NCBI GenBank assembly: GCA_043585095.1
Contig: CP121321.1
Span: 2,418,001 to 2,482,000, forward strand
Direction of reading: 5' to 3'
DNA from: JANQIO01 sp043585095
GTDB taxonomy: Bacteria; Pseudomonadota; Gammaproteobacteria; Pseudomonadales; Halieaceae
Length of the DNA: 64,000 nucleotides
Of this stretch, positions 45,077 to 53,070 are shown in pieces. The first letter of the stretch is position 1; each line of letters starts with the position of its first letter. The translations under genes and the position numbers were made by a program. The notes under the pieces were generated by a model. It did not search any database and had not been told where the DNA came from. It saw only the letters and a program-made list of their open reading frames with translations.

Positions 45077-45928
45077 ATGAACGACCTCATGGAACGCTAC
45101 GGGCCCTGGGCTTTGATCGCCGGCGGTGCCCAGGGTATTGGTGAAGCTTTTGCTCGCTATCTCGCGGCACAAGGCTTTTCACTTATCATTTTGGATCGGG
45201 AAAACGAGCCGTTAACGTCACTGTGCGCGGAGCTGGAACAAGCACACGGCATTGCCTGTAAAGGCGTTACGGTGGATCTGGCCTCGGATGCAATGCTTGC
45301 GACCGTGGTCGACGCGGTTGGCGATCGAGAGGTTGGTTTGCTGATCTATAACGCAGCCATCGCCGACGTGGGCCCTTTCTATAAAGCGGACACCGGGCTG
45401 GAGCTGGAGCGTCAGAAAATCGCGGTGAACGTCTCTGGGCCGTTATTGCTGACCTATCATTTTGCCGCACCTATGCTGGCTCGCCAGCGCGGCGGCATCA
45501 TTCTGATGTCCTCCGGCGCAGGCCTACAGGGCGCGCCCTACTACGCGCATTACTCAGCTACCAAGGCCTACAGCACCACCCTGGCGGAAGCCCTGCACAC
45601 AGAATTCAAACCGTACAACGTTGACGTGATGGCCTGTGTCGCGGGCATGACCCTGTCCACGGCGGCTGAGGGTTACAAGCATCTCGATACATCGGATTTC
45701 CAAACGGTAGAGGATCTTGCCAACGAGGCGATGGCCGCCATCGGCAGTGGTCCTACGCTGATTGCCGGAAAGGCCAACCGCGAAGGTCGGGAGTTTCTGT
45801 CCCAGCTGCCAAAATCACAGCAGATCGCAGCCGTCGCCCAACACGCTATCGACTCATTTTTAGACGGCAAGGTACCCCCGCAGAACATCCCGTCGCAGGC
45901 GCAGCCGCCGAAGATTACAGACGCCTGA
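45077..45928 (+). CDS. Short-chain dehydrogenase/reductase (SDR)
   Basis: 283-residue SDR of the group resembling DltE/HSD12-like reductases: the cofactor loop is IAGGAQGIGEAF, IYNAAIAD replaces NNAG, Ser lies in LMSSGAG, and YSATKAYS carries the catalytic Tyr-Lys. It starts one base after the previous SDR stop. The last gene of the operon SRPBCC, sulfotransferase, SDR, SDR; no terminator hairpin is visible before the convergent HAD gene (78-bp gap). Confidence 0.9.
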   Translation: MNDLMERYGPWALIAGGAQGIGEAFARYLAAQGFSLIILDRENEPLTSLCAELEQAHGIACKGVTVDLASDAMLATVVDAVGDREVGLLIYNAAIADVGPFYKADTGLELERQKIAVNVSGPLLLTYHFAAPMLARQRGGIILMSSGAGLQGAPYYAHYSATKAYSTTLAEALHTEFKPYNVDVMACVAGMTLSTAAEGYKHLDTSDFQTVEDLANEAMAAIGSGPTLIAGKANREGREFLSQLPKSQQIAAVAQHAIDSFLDGKVPPQNIPSQAQPPKITDA

Positions 45929-46006
45929 TAATCGAGGCTGATAACAGCGCAACGGCGCGAGCAGCATAAAAAAGTGCTTTCTCTGAAGGCTGGGCCCAGA
46001 GGGGGC

Positions 46007-46642
46007 TCAATCCAGAACGGCGCTCAAGTCAGCGATTGTTTTAGCGCCGTCGCCATCGACAAGAATGCTATGCAGTCCCAGCGCTGCGGCCGCTTCCACG
46101 TTGCCTGCAAAGTCGTCCAGGAAAACCGCCTCGGCCGCGGTCACACCGGCAAGCTCCAAAGCGTGCAAGAAAATCGCCGGATTCGGCTTACGCATACCCA
46201 CTTCGCTGCTATCGACCACGAGATCAAACAGTTCGTCCACAGGCAGCATTCCGCGCCAGTGCTCTTTGAATTCAACGACGTTGTTGGTAATGATGCCGGT
46301 GGTAAAGCCGCCTGCCTTTAATTCGCCGACATAGCTGACCAGATTGTCCCGCAGGCCGCCACCGTTCTCGGACATGGCCATAAAGACTTCCCAGATATCG
46401 ACCTTCAGGTTTTGCTCGCGTCCCAGCTCCAAAATGGCGTCTCGTGCAGTTTCCAGTGCAATCTCCCCACGTTCGACTTGATGCCAGGGATGATCGCCAT
46501 CGTCAGCATACCCACCGAAAACGATTTGCTGGACCTGTTCTGCGGTTGCGCCGATGGTCTCCGCGTAGCTGTTAACCGCGTGGAAAGGCGAGTCCGTGAA
46601 CACGCCGCCAAAATCAAACAGTACGGCTTTATACGTCGGCAT
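46007..46642 (-). CDS. HAD-superfamily hydrolase (YihX/epoxide-hydrolase-N-like phosphatase)
   Basis: 211-residue haloacid-dehalogenase-fold hydrolase, probably a small-molecule phosphatase. Motif I is LFDFGGVFTDS: the first Asp is the nucleophile and the second acidic position is Gly, as in the HAD-IA variant-3/YihX group. Motif II is GIITNN, motif III the Lys in GMRKPNPAIF, and motif IV VFLDDFAGNVEAA. Its ATG overlaps the stop of the PEP-synthase-like gene (TGATG), so expression is tightly coupled. Together they could phosphorylate and dephosphorylate the same metabolite (inference). Confidence 0.9.
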   Translation of the reverse strand: MPTYKAVLFDFGGVFTDSPFHAVNSYAETIGATAEQVQQIVFGGYADDGDHPWHQVERGEIALETARDAILELGREQNLKVDIWEVFMAMSENGGGLRDNLVSYVGELKAGGFTTGIITNNVVEFKEHWRGMLPVDELFDLVVDSSEVGMRKPNPAIFLHALELAGVTAAEAVFLDDFAGNVEAAAALGLHSILVDGDGAKTIADLSAVLD

Positions 46643-49029
46643 CAGGCACTCACTTCTGCAGCAGCGTTCAACAGGGTCACGCAGCCGGTATCACCGTCCA
46701 GGCGCACGCGGTCCCCTGAGTGTAAGGTTTTGGTGCCCTGACGGGTGTTGACCACGCAGGGCAGCCCATACTCGCGCGCTATCACGGCGCCGTGCGAAAC
46801 CGAACTGCCCAGATCCGTGATCAGGCCACCGATCAAACTAAAGTATGGTGTCCAACCTATATCGGTAATCGGCGTCACCAGAATTTCACCGGACTGCAAA
46901 GCGGCAGCCTCGCTGAGATTATGTGCCACCCGTACCGTACCCTCCACGACGCCCCGAGACGCGGGCCGCCCTTGCAGGGTGCCATCTTCGAGGCCAGTCG
47001 TGACCGCTTCAAGCGGTTCAGGCAGGCCTACCGAAATCTCCGGGAACTCGAACTGCTGCTGGAACGCCAGCGCCTCGCGACGCGCGAGTGCTGTGCTTAC
47101 GGCAGCATCCGTAGGCGCCGAGACAAAGGCAGGCAACTCTTTGGTGGTAAAGAAACACACCAGATCAGCATCCGGCAGCTTGCCTTCTTGTTCCAGCAAC
47201 GCGCCCAGGTGGCGAAACGCCGTTTTAAAACGGTATGCCAGTTCCACCAGCTGAGACTTGGTGTGCTCTCGGCGCCGAATCGCATTGTGTGCCTTGGGTA
47301 AAACCCAGCGCAGCCCGCGATTGAGCCCAGACCAGTCGATGGTTTCGGTGTGCATCGCACGGTGCGCGCCGGTTTGCAGCCGGCCCTGAACCGCCGCCTG
47401 CATACTCTGCACCAGCGAAGTCAAATCATCGCGCCACGCGGGGTCGCGCATGCACAGCTCACGGTAACCACGGTGGCCATGGGATTCCAAAAACGAGGCG
47501 AATGCATCAGAGATACCCGGCGTGGATCTCAGCCAGGCAATTGCTGCATCAAGATCCACTGATTGAAATGCCGCACTTGCATCAGGATGCTCGGCAATGG
47601 TGTCCAGCAGGGCATCCAACTGCACTAGCATCAGCGCACTTTCGACATCGGTAGCGCCGGCCAACAACCTGACCGCTTCGGCCTGCTCCTCGATGGTGCT
47701 GTCGTTGGATTTGCCGGACACCATGTTCTCGACGATAGCGCTCAAGAATCCAGACAGCGCTGAGGACTGGATGTGCACCGCCATACAGTGATCAAAAAAC
47801 CAGGATTTTTCGGCAATTTCTCGCCACATGGCTTCACTGCTGTCATGTTCTGCGATTACGAAGCGAGCGAGATCTTCACCGAAACGATCTACTACGCCGG
47901 GTGCTGAAATGCAGTACTTCAACAGGCGTCCGGTATTGATAAGGCGTCGCCAGAACGGCAGCGGTGGCAGATCTTTCAATTCCGGCACAATGCGCCCGCA
48001 GAGTGTCTGGGCTGACTGGTCTGCATTTGATCCCAGGGTGCCCGCAGACATGAACACACTGCCGGTGAGATTCAGCAAAAGGTGTCCATAGGCCGACGCC
48101 GTGAGCTGCCACTCAGACTCAATGCGGTCTCTGGCCCCGACCGTTACCTGCATATGTTGGAGACCGTAATCAATTCCCCAACCTGTGAAAGACATGGTCA
48201 GTGGGCACACTGCGCCGGGCATCATCTCACTGACGTTACTGATGGTCAGCACGTCGTCAGGGCGTGGCAGCGGTGTGTCGAACTCGTTTAGATCAGCAGG
48301 TAGTGTGGTAATAGGTCGCGCCTGCAGCCAATACAGCTCGCCCTGTTGATCAATGGCCCATTCCAGATCCAGAGCCTGACCTTCATGGGCCGCCGCCGCA
48401 CGGGCCTGCTGTGCTATTAAAGTGATTTCCGCATCGCTGAGCACAGCCGAATCGCTAACGCAGTCGCGGCGGATGATCTTGCCTGCCGCGTTAACGCCAA
48501 AGTGATCCGGCGTCGCCTCGCCGCTAACCAGGGCTTCGCCCAGACCATTAACGGCGTCGATCACCAACAGATCACGACGGGCACTTACCGGATCAGCGGT
48601 AAAAACAACGCCCGCACAGCGCGCGTCGACCATGCGCTGTACAACGATATTCATTTGCACGGCGGTCTCGCCGAGCTGTGTCTGCTGGTAGTGCTGTGCG
48701 CGCTCGCTGTTGATAGAAGCGACACATTGGTCGATAGCGGTGCGCAGCTGCTCGGTGTTCTCGACGTTCAGTACGGTCTCGTACTGACCTGCAAAAGAAG
48801 CATCCTCGCCGTCTTCACCGAGGGCAGATGAGCGCACGGCCACTTTGTCGCTGGCCAGCGCAGTGTGTTGCTGATCCAGGTCATCGGGATACTCGCCCGC
48901 CAGTGCACCGCGAATAACAAAAGCAGGCGGCACCGCCAAACCCATTGCTTGCAGCCGCGCCAGGCCCACCGCCTTGCCACCCAGCGAGGGATCATCGGCA
49001 TCGACTAGTTGCAGTATCTCGGGATTCAT
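46642..49029 (-). CDS. PEP-synthase/rifampicin-phosphotransferase-like enzyme
   Basis: 795-residue three-domain dikinase. The ATP-grasp domain (about 1-280) shows KAVGLARL, VRSSALGEDGEDASFAGQYE, GVVFTADPV and LQARPITT. The swivelling phosphohistidine domain at the C-terminus holds SSVSHGAVIAREYGLPCVV with His746 as phosphate carrier. The middle domain (280-700) does not look like the PEP/pyruvate TIM barrel and replaces it, as in rifampicin phosphotransferase and other small-molecule dikinases that use ATP to give a phosphorylated substrate plus AMP and phosphate. Known: domain logic. Inferred: a hydroxyl-bearing hydrophobic substrate. It is coupled to a HAD phosphatase and next to a monooxygenase. 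Confidence 0.9.
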   Translation of the reverse strand: MNPEILQLVDADDPSLGGKAVGLARLQAMGLAVPPAFVIRGALAGEYPDDLDQQHTALASDKVAVRSSALGEDGEDASFAGQYETVLNVENTEQLRTAIDQCVASINSERAQHYQQTQLGETAVQMNIVVQRMVDARCAGVVFTADPVSARRDLLVIDAVNGLGEALVSGEATPDHFGVNAAGKIIRRDCVSDSAVLSDAEITLIAQQARAAAAHEGQALDLEWAIDQQGELYWLQARPITTLPADLNEFDTPLPRPDDVLTISNVSEMMPGAVCPLTMSFTGWGIDYGLQHMQVTVGARDRIESEWQLTASAYGHLLLNLTGSVFMSAGTLGSNADQSAQTLCGRIVPELKDLPPLPFWRRLINTGRLLKYCISAPGVVDRFGEDLARFVIAEHDSSEAMWREIAEKSWFFDHCMAVHIQSSALSGFLSAIVENMVSGKSNDSTIEEQAEAVRLLAGATDVESALMLVQLDALLDTIAEHPDASAAFQSVDLDAAIAWLRSTPGISDAFASFLESHGHRGYRELCMRDPAWRDDLTSLVQSMQAAVQGRLQTGAHRAMHTETIDWSGLNRGLRWVLPKAHNAIRRREHTKSQLVELAYRFKTAFRHLGALLEQEGKLPDADLVCFFTTKELPAFVSAPTDAAVSTALARREALAFQQQFEFPEISVGLPEPLEAVTTGLEDGTLQGRPASRGVVEGTVRVAHNLSEAAALQSGEILVTPITDIGWTPYFSLIGGLITDLGSSVSHGAVIAREYGLPCVVNTRQGTKTLHSGDRVRLDGDTGCVTLLNAAAEVSA

Positions 49030-49053
49030 TATGGCTCCAGACGCTTCAGTCGC

Positions 49054-50493
49054 TTAGCGCACATGGTATTCGTGCAAACCGCTAGCCTCATGCAGCTCGT
49101 TGTACTCTTTGATATTGCCGGGAAACAGGAAGGGCGCGTGCCCTGACGCCGCGCGATAGTAACTGTTGCAATCGCTGGAGCCCCATGAGAAGCGTTCAAA
49201 ACGCTCATCCATCCAGCTATTGTACTCAGCAAAACTGGCTTCCTTGACGTCAGCGCTGTTCGCGCCTTGCTCACGCAGGGACTTGAGCAGATCGACAATC
49301 GTCGCCACGTTACGCTCCGCAGTAATAAAGTAGGAAACATTCAGCACCAGACCGTTTGGGCCCACCGCGAAGAAATAGTTCGGAAAACCGGGTACTGAAA
49401 TTCCCTTGTGCGCACGCGGCGAATCCCCCATGACATCAGCCAGTGACTGCCCTTCTGTGCCGCGCACATCAATGCGGTCGTAATCCAGAATGCGATAGCC
49501 CGTGCAATAAATAATCACGTCGGCTTCGATTGAACGGCCATCACCTGTCACCAGCCCGGTAGGCGTGACTTCAGCCAGCGAGGACGCCACCAGCTCGACA
49601 TTGTCGCGATTAAGCGCGGGGTAAAAATCATCGGACACCAGGCCACGCTTGCAGCCGTAATGTGTGTTCGGTATCAGCGCTTCACGGGTAGCAGGGTCAT
49701 CCACGGCTTCATTAATAAAGCGTTTAACACGGTCTTCAAACTGCCCCATGCGCGCATGACCGTGCGTTACCGCGTACTCGACCTGGCCCATTAGCAAGCC
49801 CTGCCAGAGTCTAAGTAGCTTGATCAGCCCTGGCACCCGGCGGAACAGACTGCGCCGCAGCGGGGAATAGGGCTTCTTGCCGCGCGGCATAATCCAGTTC
49901 GCCGTGCGTTGCAAAACCGTTAGATGACCAGCGATTTTCGCTATCTCCGGCACGATCTGTACGGCACTGGCAGCGGAACCCACCACCACAACTCGCTTGC
50001 CGGTGAGATCCACGTCGTGATTCCAGCGGGTGGCGTGCCAGCTCTCGCCGGCAAAGGAATCGCGGCCAGGCACGTCGGGGTACAGCGGCGTGTGCTGGTT
50101 GCCCATGGCATTAATGACCGCGTCAAACTGATGTTCTTCGCCTGCATCTGTGGCAACGGTCCAGCCGCCGTCCGGTTTGAAGTGGGCGCTTTTAATACGT
50201 GTGTTGAGACGAAGGTGCGGATCCAGGCCGAATTCGGTCGCGCACTTGGCGAGATAGGCTTGAATCTCAGAGTAGCTGACGAAGCTTTCGCTCCAGTCCG
50301 GGTTGGGTGCATAGGTAAAGGAATAGGAGTGTGCCCAAACATCGCAGGCCAGGCCTGGATAGCTGTGCAAGCGCCAGGTGCCGCCCGGTGCATCCAGCGC
50401 ATCGAAAATAACAAAATCAGAAAAACCCTGCTGCAGCAATTCACGCCCTGCGGCAATACCCGCTGGTCCGGCACCGATAATTGCTATTTTCAT
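49054..50493 (-). CDS. Flavin-containing (Baeyer-Villiger-type) monooxygenase
   Basis: 479-residue class B flavoprotein monooxygenase. FAD binding: GAGPAG (7-12). NADPH binding: VVVVGSAASAVQI near 168-180. The diagnostic FxGxxxHxxxW stretch is FAGESWHATRW (147-157), shared by FMO and Baeyer-Villiger enzymes, which insert oxygen beside ketones or oxidise heteroatoms. The next gene, the PEP-synthase-like phosphotransferase, begins 24 bp downstream on the same strand, so FMO, phosphotransferase and HAD probably form one operon. Confidence 0.93.
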   Translation of the reverse strand: MKIAIIGAGPAGIAAGRELLQQGFSDFVIFDALDAPGGTWRLHSYPGLACDVWAHSYSFTYAPNPDWSESFVSYSEIQAYLAKCATEFGLDPHLRLNTRIKSAHFKPDGGWTVATDAGEEHQFDAVINAMGNQHTPLYPDVPGRDSFAGESWHATRWNHDVDLTGKRVVVVGSAASAVQIVPEIAKIAGHLTVLQRTANWIMPRGKKPYSPLRRSLFRRVPGLIKLLRLWQGLLMGQVEYAVTHGHARMGQFEDRVKRFINEAVDDPATREALIPNTHYGCKRGLVSDDFYPALNRDNVELVASSLAEVTPTGLVTGDGRSIEADVIIYCTGYRILDYDRIDVRGTEGQSLADVMGDSPRAHKGISVPGFPNYFFAVGPNGLVLNVSYFITAERNVATIVDLLKSLREQGANSADVKEASFAEYNSWMDERFERFSWGSSDCNSYYRAASGHAPFLFPGNIKEYNELHEASGLHEYHVR

Positions 50494-50594
50494 TGAATTC
50501 TCACTTTTTAGTTATTCTCTATCCGGGCTAAACCGATTCTACAACGCTGCTAACATCACGCTACGCTCTTTTGTACCACTCACTAGCCATGCGC

Positions 50595-50801
50595 TCAGGC
50601 TTCTATCATTTCATATTCACTGAAGTCCGGGGCACGCAGCTGCTCGTGATAAGCAGAAGGCAAGCCCGGGAAGGTACTGCTGTCATGTAAAGATAACTCT
50701 GGGTACCACTTCGGCTTTTGCCTGGCGCGTGTCAAAAAAGCTGGGATGTCGCCCAGCCACTTAAAAGGGAGTGCCCGACGGCTGACGGACGCGCGATACA
50801 T
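50595..50801 (-). CDS. Possible small protein upstream of the monooxygenase
   Basis: 68 codons from an ATG at 50801 with GGGG 5 nt upstream. Codon choice resembles that of real genes here, with Tyr, Trp, Pro and Phe scattered through the chain. No signal, membrane helix or family is recognised. It could be a short accessory protein of the monooxygenase operon (102-bp gap) or the remnant of a larger gene. The rest of 50494-51036 holds no other convincing gene. Confidence 0.35.
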   Translation of the reverse strand: MYRASVSRRALPFKWLGDIPAFLTRARQKPKWYPELSLHDSSTFPGLPSAYHEQLRAPDFSEYEMIEA

Positions 50802-51036
50802 TGTCACCCCCTATTCCACTGTGCAAGCCATGGCTGTGGGATGCGCCCCGCCATCTCGCTAAACTGCCGTTGTAGTCAAATTTTTAGACTGGCTGGGCGC
50901 TGTCGCTGCTCTGGCCAACGCGCTGACTTCGCCTTTTGTCTTTTAATGGGGGCTTTCACGCAACTGGTGGTATTCTCCGCAGCTCGAAATATCCGACGAA
51001 AATAGCACCGCACTACGGCGCAAGTGGCACAACGCA

Positions 51037-52869
51037 ATGGCCTTCACTTTTTTTGAAAAACTCATCGAGCCCTTTCCGGATGTGAAGCCGGAACGCGCAC
51101 CTGCCAGTGTCTACGCCTTCTGCCGGCATCACTCACGAGGACTGGAGCACTGGCTATTGCTGCTTGCCGTTCTCAGCACCGCCATCGCGATGCTGGAGGT
51201 GACCCTGTTCGACCTGCTGGGACGCGGCGTGGATCTGCTATCCAGTAGCTCGCCAGAGACGATTGGCGCAGATGGCGGACGCGATCTACTCATCTTTGCG
51301 ATTACACTGGTTGTCGCTTACCCGGTGCTGGTTGGACTGCAATCCCTGCTGCTGCACCAGACCTTGATGGGCAACTTCCCCATGATCGTGCGCTGGAAGG
51401 CACATCGCTATCTTTTGGGGCAGAGCCTGAGCTTCTACCAGGACGAATTCGCAGGCCGCGTCGCTACCCGGGTGATGCAAACCGCGCTGGCGGTGCGATC
51501 GGTGGTGCTGACCTTACTGGACATCCTGGTGTATGTGTCAGTCTACTTCGCCTCAGTGGTGCTCCTGCTGGGCAGCATAGACCTGCGCCTGGCGCTGCCT
51601 CTACTGTTATGGCTGGGCATATACATCACTATTCTCTACTTCGTGTTGCCGCGCCTGCAGCGCGTATCCGAACAGCAGGCCGACGCCCGCTCTATGATGA
51701 CCGGTCGCATCGCCGACAGTTACACCAATATCAGTACGGTAAAACTGTTCTCGCACGCGCGTCGCGAAGCGGGTTATGCCCGGGAGGGCATGCAGGCTTT
51801 CCTGAATACGGTGCATCCGCAAATGCGGCTGGTGACCTGGATGGAAACCTCAGTCGCTGCTAACAATACCTTCATGCTGCTTACCGTCAGCGCGACCTGT
51901 GTGTACCTGTGGCTCAACGGCGCGATATCTGCCGGAGGAATCGCAGCGGCGCTCGCACTGTGCCTGCGCATCAACGGCATCAGCAACTGGATCATGTGGG
52001 AAGTGTCCGCGCTGTTTGAAAATATCGGTACGGTGCGAGATGGCGTTAATACCCTCAGCACCGCGGTAGACCTTGAAGACAAACCCGACGCGAAACCGTT
52101 GCAGGTGTCAGCGGGGCACATCAGCTTTCGCCAGGTGGACTTCAGTTACTCCCCGGAAAAGCCCGTGTTCGAGGGCTTGAACCTGGACATTGCCGCCGGT
52201 GAGAAAATCGGACTGATAGGTCGATCGGGTGCGGGCAAGTCGACGCTGGTTAACCTGCTGCTGCGCTTCCACGACGTGCAGGGCGGCAGCATCAGTATCG
52301 ACGGCCAGGACGTGCGCCACATTACCCAGGAAAGCCTGCGGGCCAATATCGGCATGGTCACCCAGGACACGTCCTTGCTGCATCGCTCTGTACGAGACAA
52401 CATTCTGTATGGCCGCGCGAATGCGTCGGAAGACGAGGTGCAGGCCGCTTTGCAGCGTGCCCGGGCCGATGAATTTATTACCGACCTGCGCGACCAGAGC
52501 GGTGCATCCGGACTGGATGCCCGCGTGGGCGAGCGCGGCATCAAACTCAGCGGCGGCCAGCGCCAGCGCATCGCTATTGCCCGGGTGATGCTGAAAGATG
52601 CGCCGATTTTGGTGCTGGATGAGGCCACCTCAGCACTGGACTCAGAGGTAGAAGTGGCCATTCAGGACAGCCTCTACGAACTGATGGAAGGCAAAACCGT
52701 GGTGGCGATTGCCCATCGGCTGTCTACCATCGCGGCAATGGATCGCCTGGTGGTGCTGGATCAGGGGCAAATTGTGGAACAGGGTTCGCACGCCGAGCTG
52801 TTGGCCGCCGGCGGCATCTACAAACGTCTGTGGGAATACCAGTCCGGCGGTTTTCTCGCCGCGGATTAA
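51037..52869 (+). CDS. ABC transporter, fused permease and ATPase (exporter type)
   Basis: 610-residue half-transporter. The membrane domain (six helices) spans about 30-340, and the ATPase follows: Walker A GRSGAGKS (395-402), signature LSGGQ, Walker B ILVLDEATSALD and the H-loop IAHRLST. The order permease-ATPase in one chain is typical of exporters (MsbA/LmrA-like) that work as dimers in the inner membrane. The N-terminal cytosolic part has EPFPDVKPERAP, common in proteobacterial members of unknown substrate. It has its own upstream region facing the FMO operon and may export a product of that cluster. Confidence 0.93.
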   Translation: MAFTFFEKLIEPFPDVKPERAPASVYAFCRHHSRGLEHWLLLLAVLSTAIAMLEVTLFDLLGRGVDLLSSSSPETIGADGGRDLLIFAITLVVAYPVLVGLQSLLLHQTLMGNFPMIVRWKAHRYLLGQSLSFYQDEFAGRVATRVMQTALAVRSVVLTLLDILVYVSVYFASVVLLLGSIDLRLALPLLLWLGIYITILYFVLPRLQRVSEQQADARSMMTGRIADSYTNISTVKLFSHARREAGYAREGMQAFLNTVHPQMRLVTWMETSVAANNTFMLLTVSATCVYLWLNGAISAGGIAAALALCLRINGISNWIMWEVSALFENIGTVRDGVNTLSTAVDLEDKPDAKPLQVSAGHISFRQVDFSYSPEKPVFEGLNLDIAAGEKIGLIGRSGAGKSTLVNLLLRFHDVQGGSISIDGQDVRHITQESLRANIGMVTQDTSLLHRSVRDNILYGRANASEDEVQAALQRARADEFITDLRDQSGASGLDARVGERGIKLSGGQRQRIAIARVMLKDAPILVLDEATSALDSEVEVAIQDSLYELMEGKTVVAIAHRLSTIAAMDRLVVLDQGQIVEQGSHAELLAAGGIYKRLWEYQSGGFLAAD

Positions 52870-52925
52870 ACCGGCGCTTTCTAGCTACACCTTCCTACCA
52901 CCACCTTCCTACGTACAAAAAGAAA

Positions 52926-52958
52926 AAACCCGGTCAGCAATTACCGCTGACCGGGTTT
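52926..52958. terminator. Bidirectional rho-independent terminator
   Basis: A 13-bp perfect stem (AAACCCGGTCAGC with GCTGACCGGGTTT, 52926-52938 and 52946-52958) and 7-nt loop. On the minus strand it is followed by TTTTTTCTTTTTG, a strong T-tract for the aminoacylase-like gene; on the plus strand by only TTT for the ABC gene. It sits between these convergent genes. Confidence 0.92.
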
Positions 52959-52974
52959 GATGTGTTCGCGGTAT

Positions 52975-53070
52975 AGCCCTAAGCGGTTTTAAGATAAAAG
53001 CCCTAAGCGGTTTTAAGATAAAAGCCCTAAGCGGCTGTGAGATAAAAGTCCTAGGCGGCTGTCGTGGTGA
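52975..53070. repeat. Four-unit 24-bp tandem array including the aminoacylase-like gene's stop codon
   Basis: Units at 52975, 52999, 53023 and 53047; the first two are identical over 24 bp. The last unit overlaps the gene's final codons and its TAG (complement of 53051-53053). In that gene's frame, every unit repeats a TAG at the same place (24 bp is eight codons), with Ala or Thr-Ala codons just before it. The array lies between the stop codon and the terminator. Confidence 0.95.
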
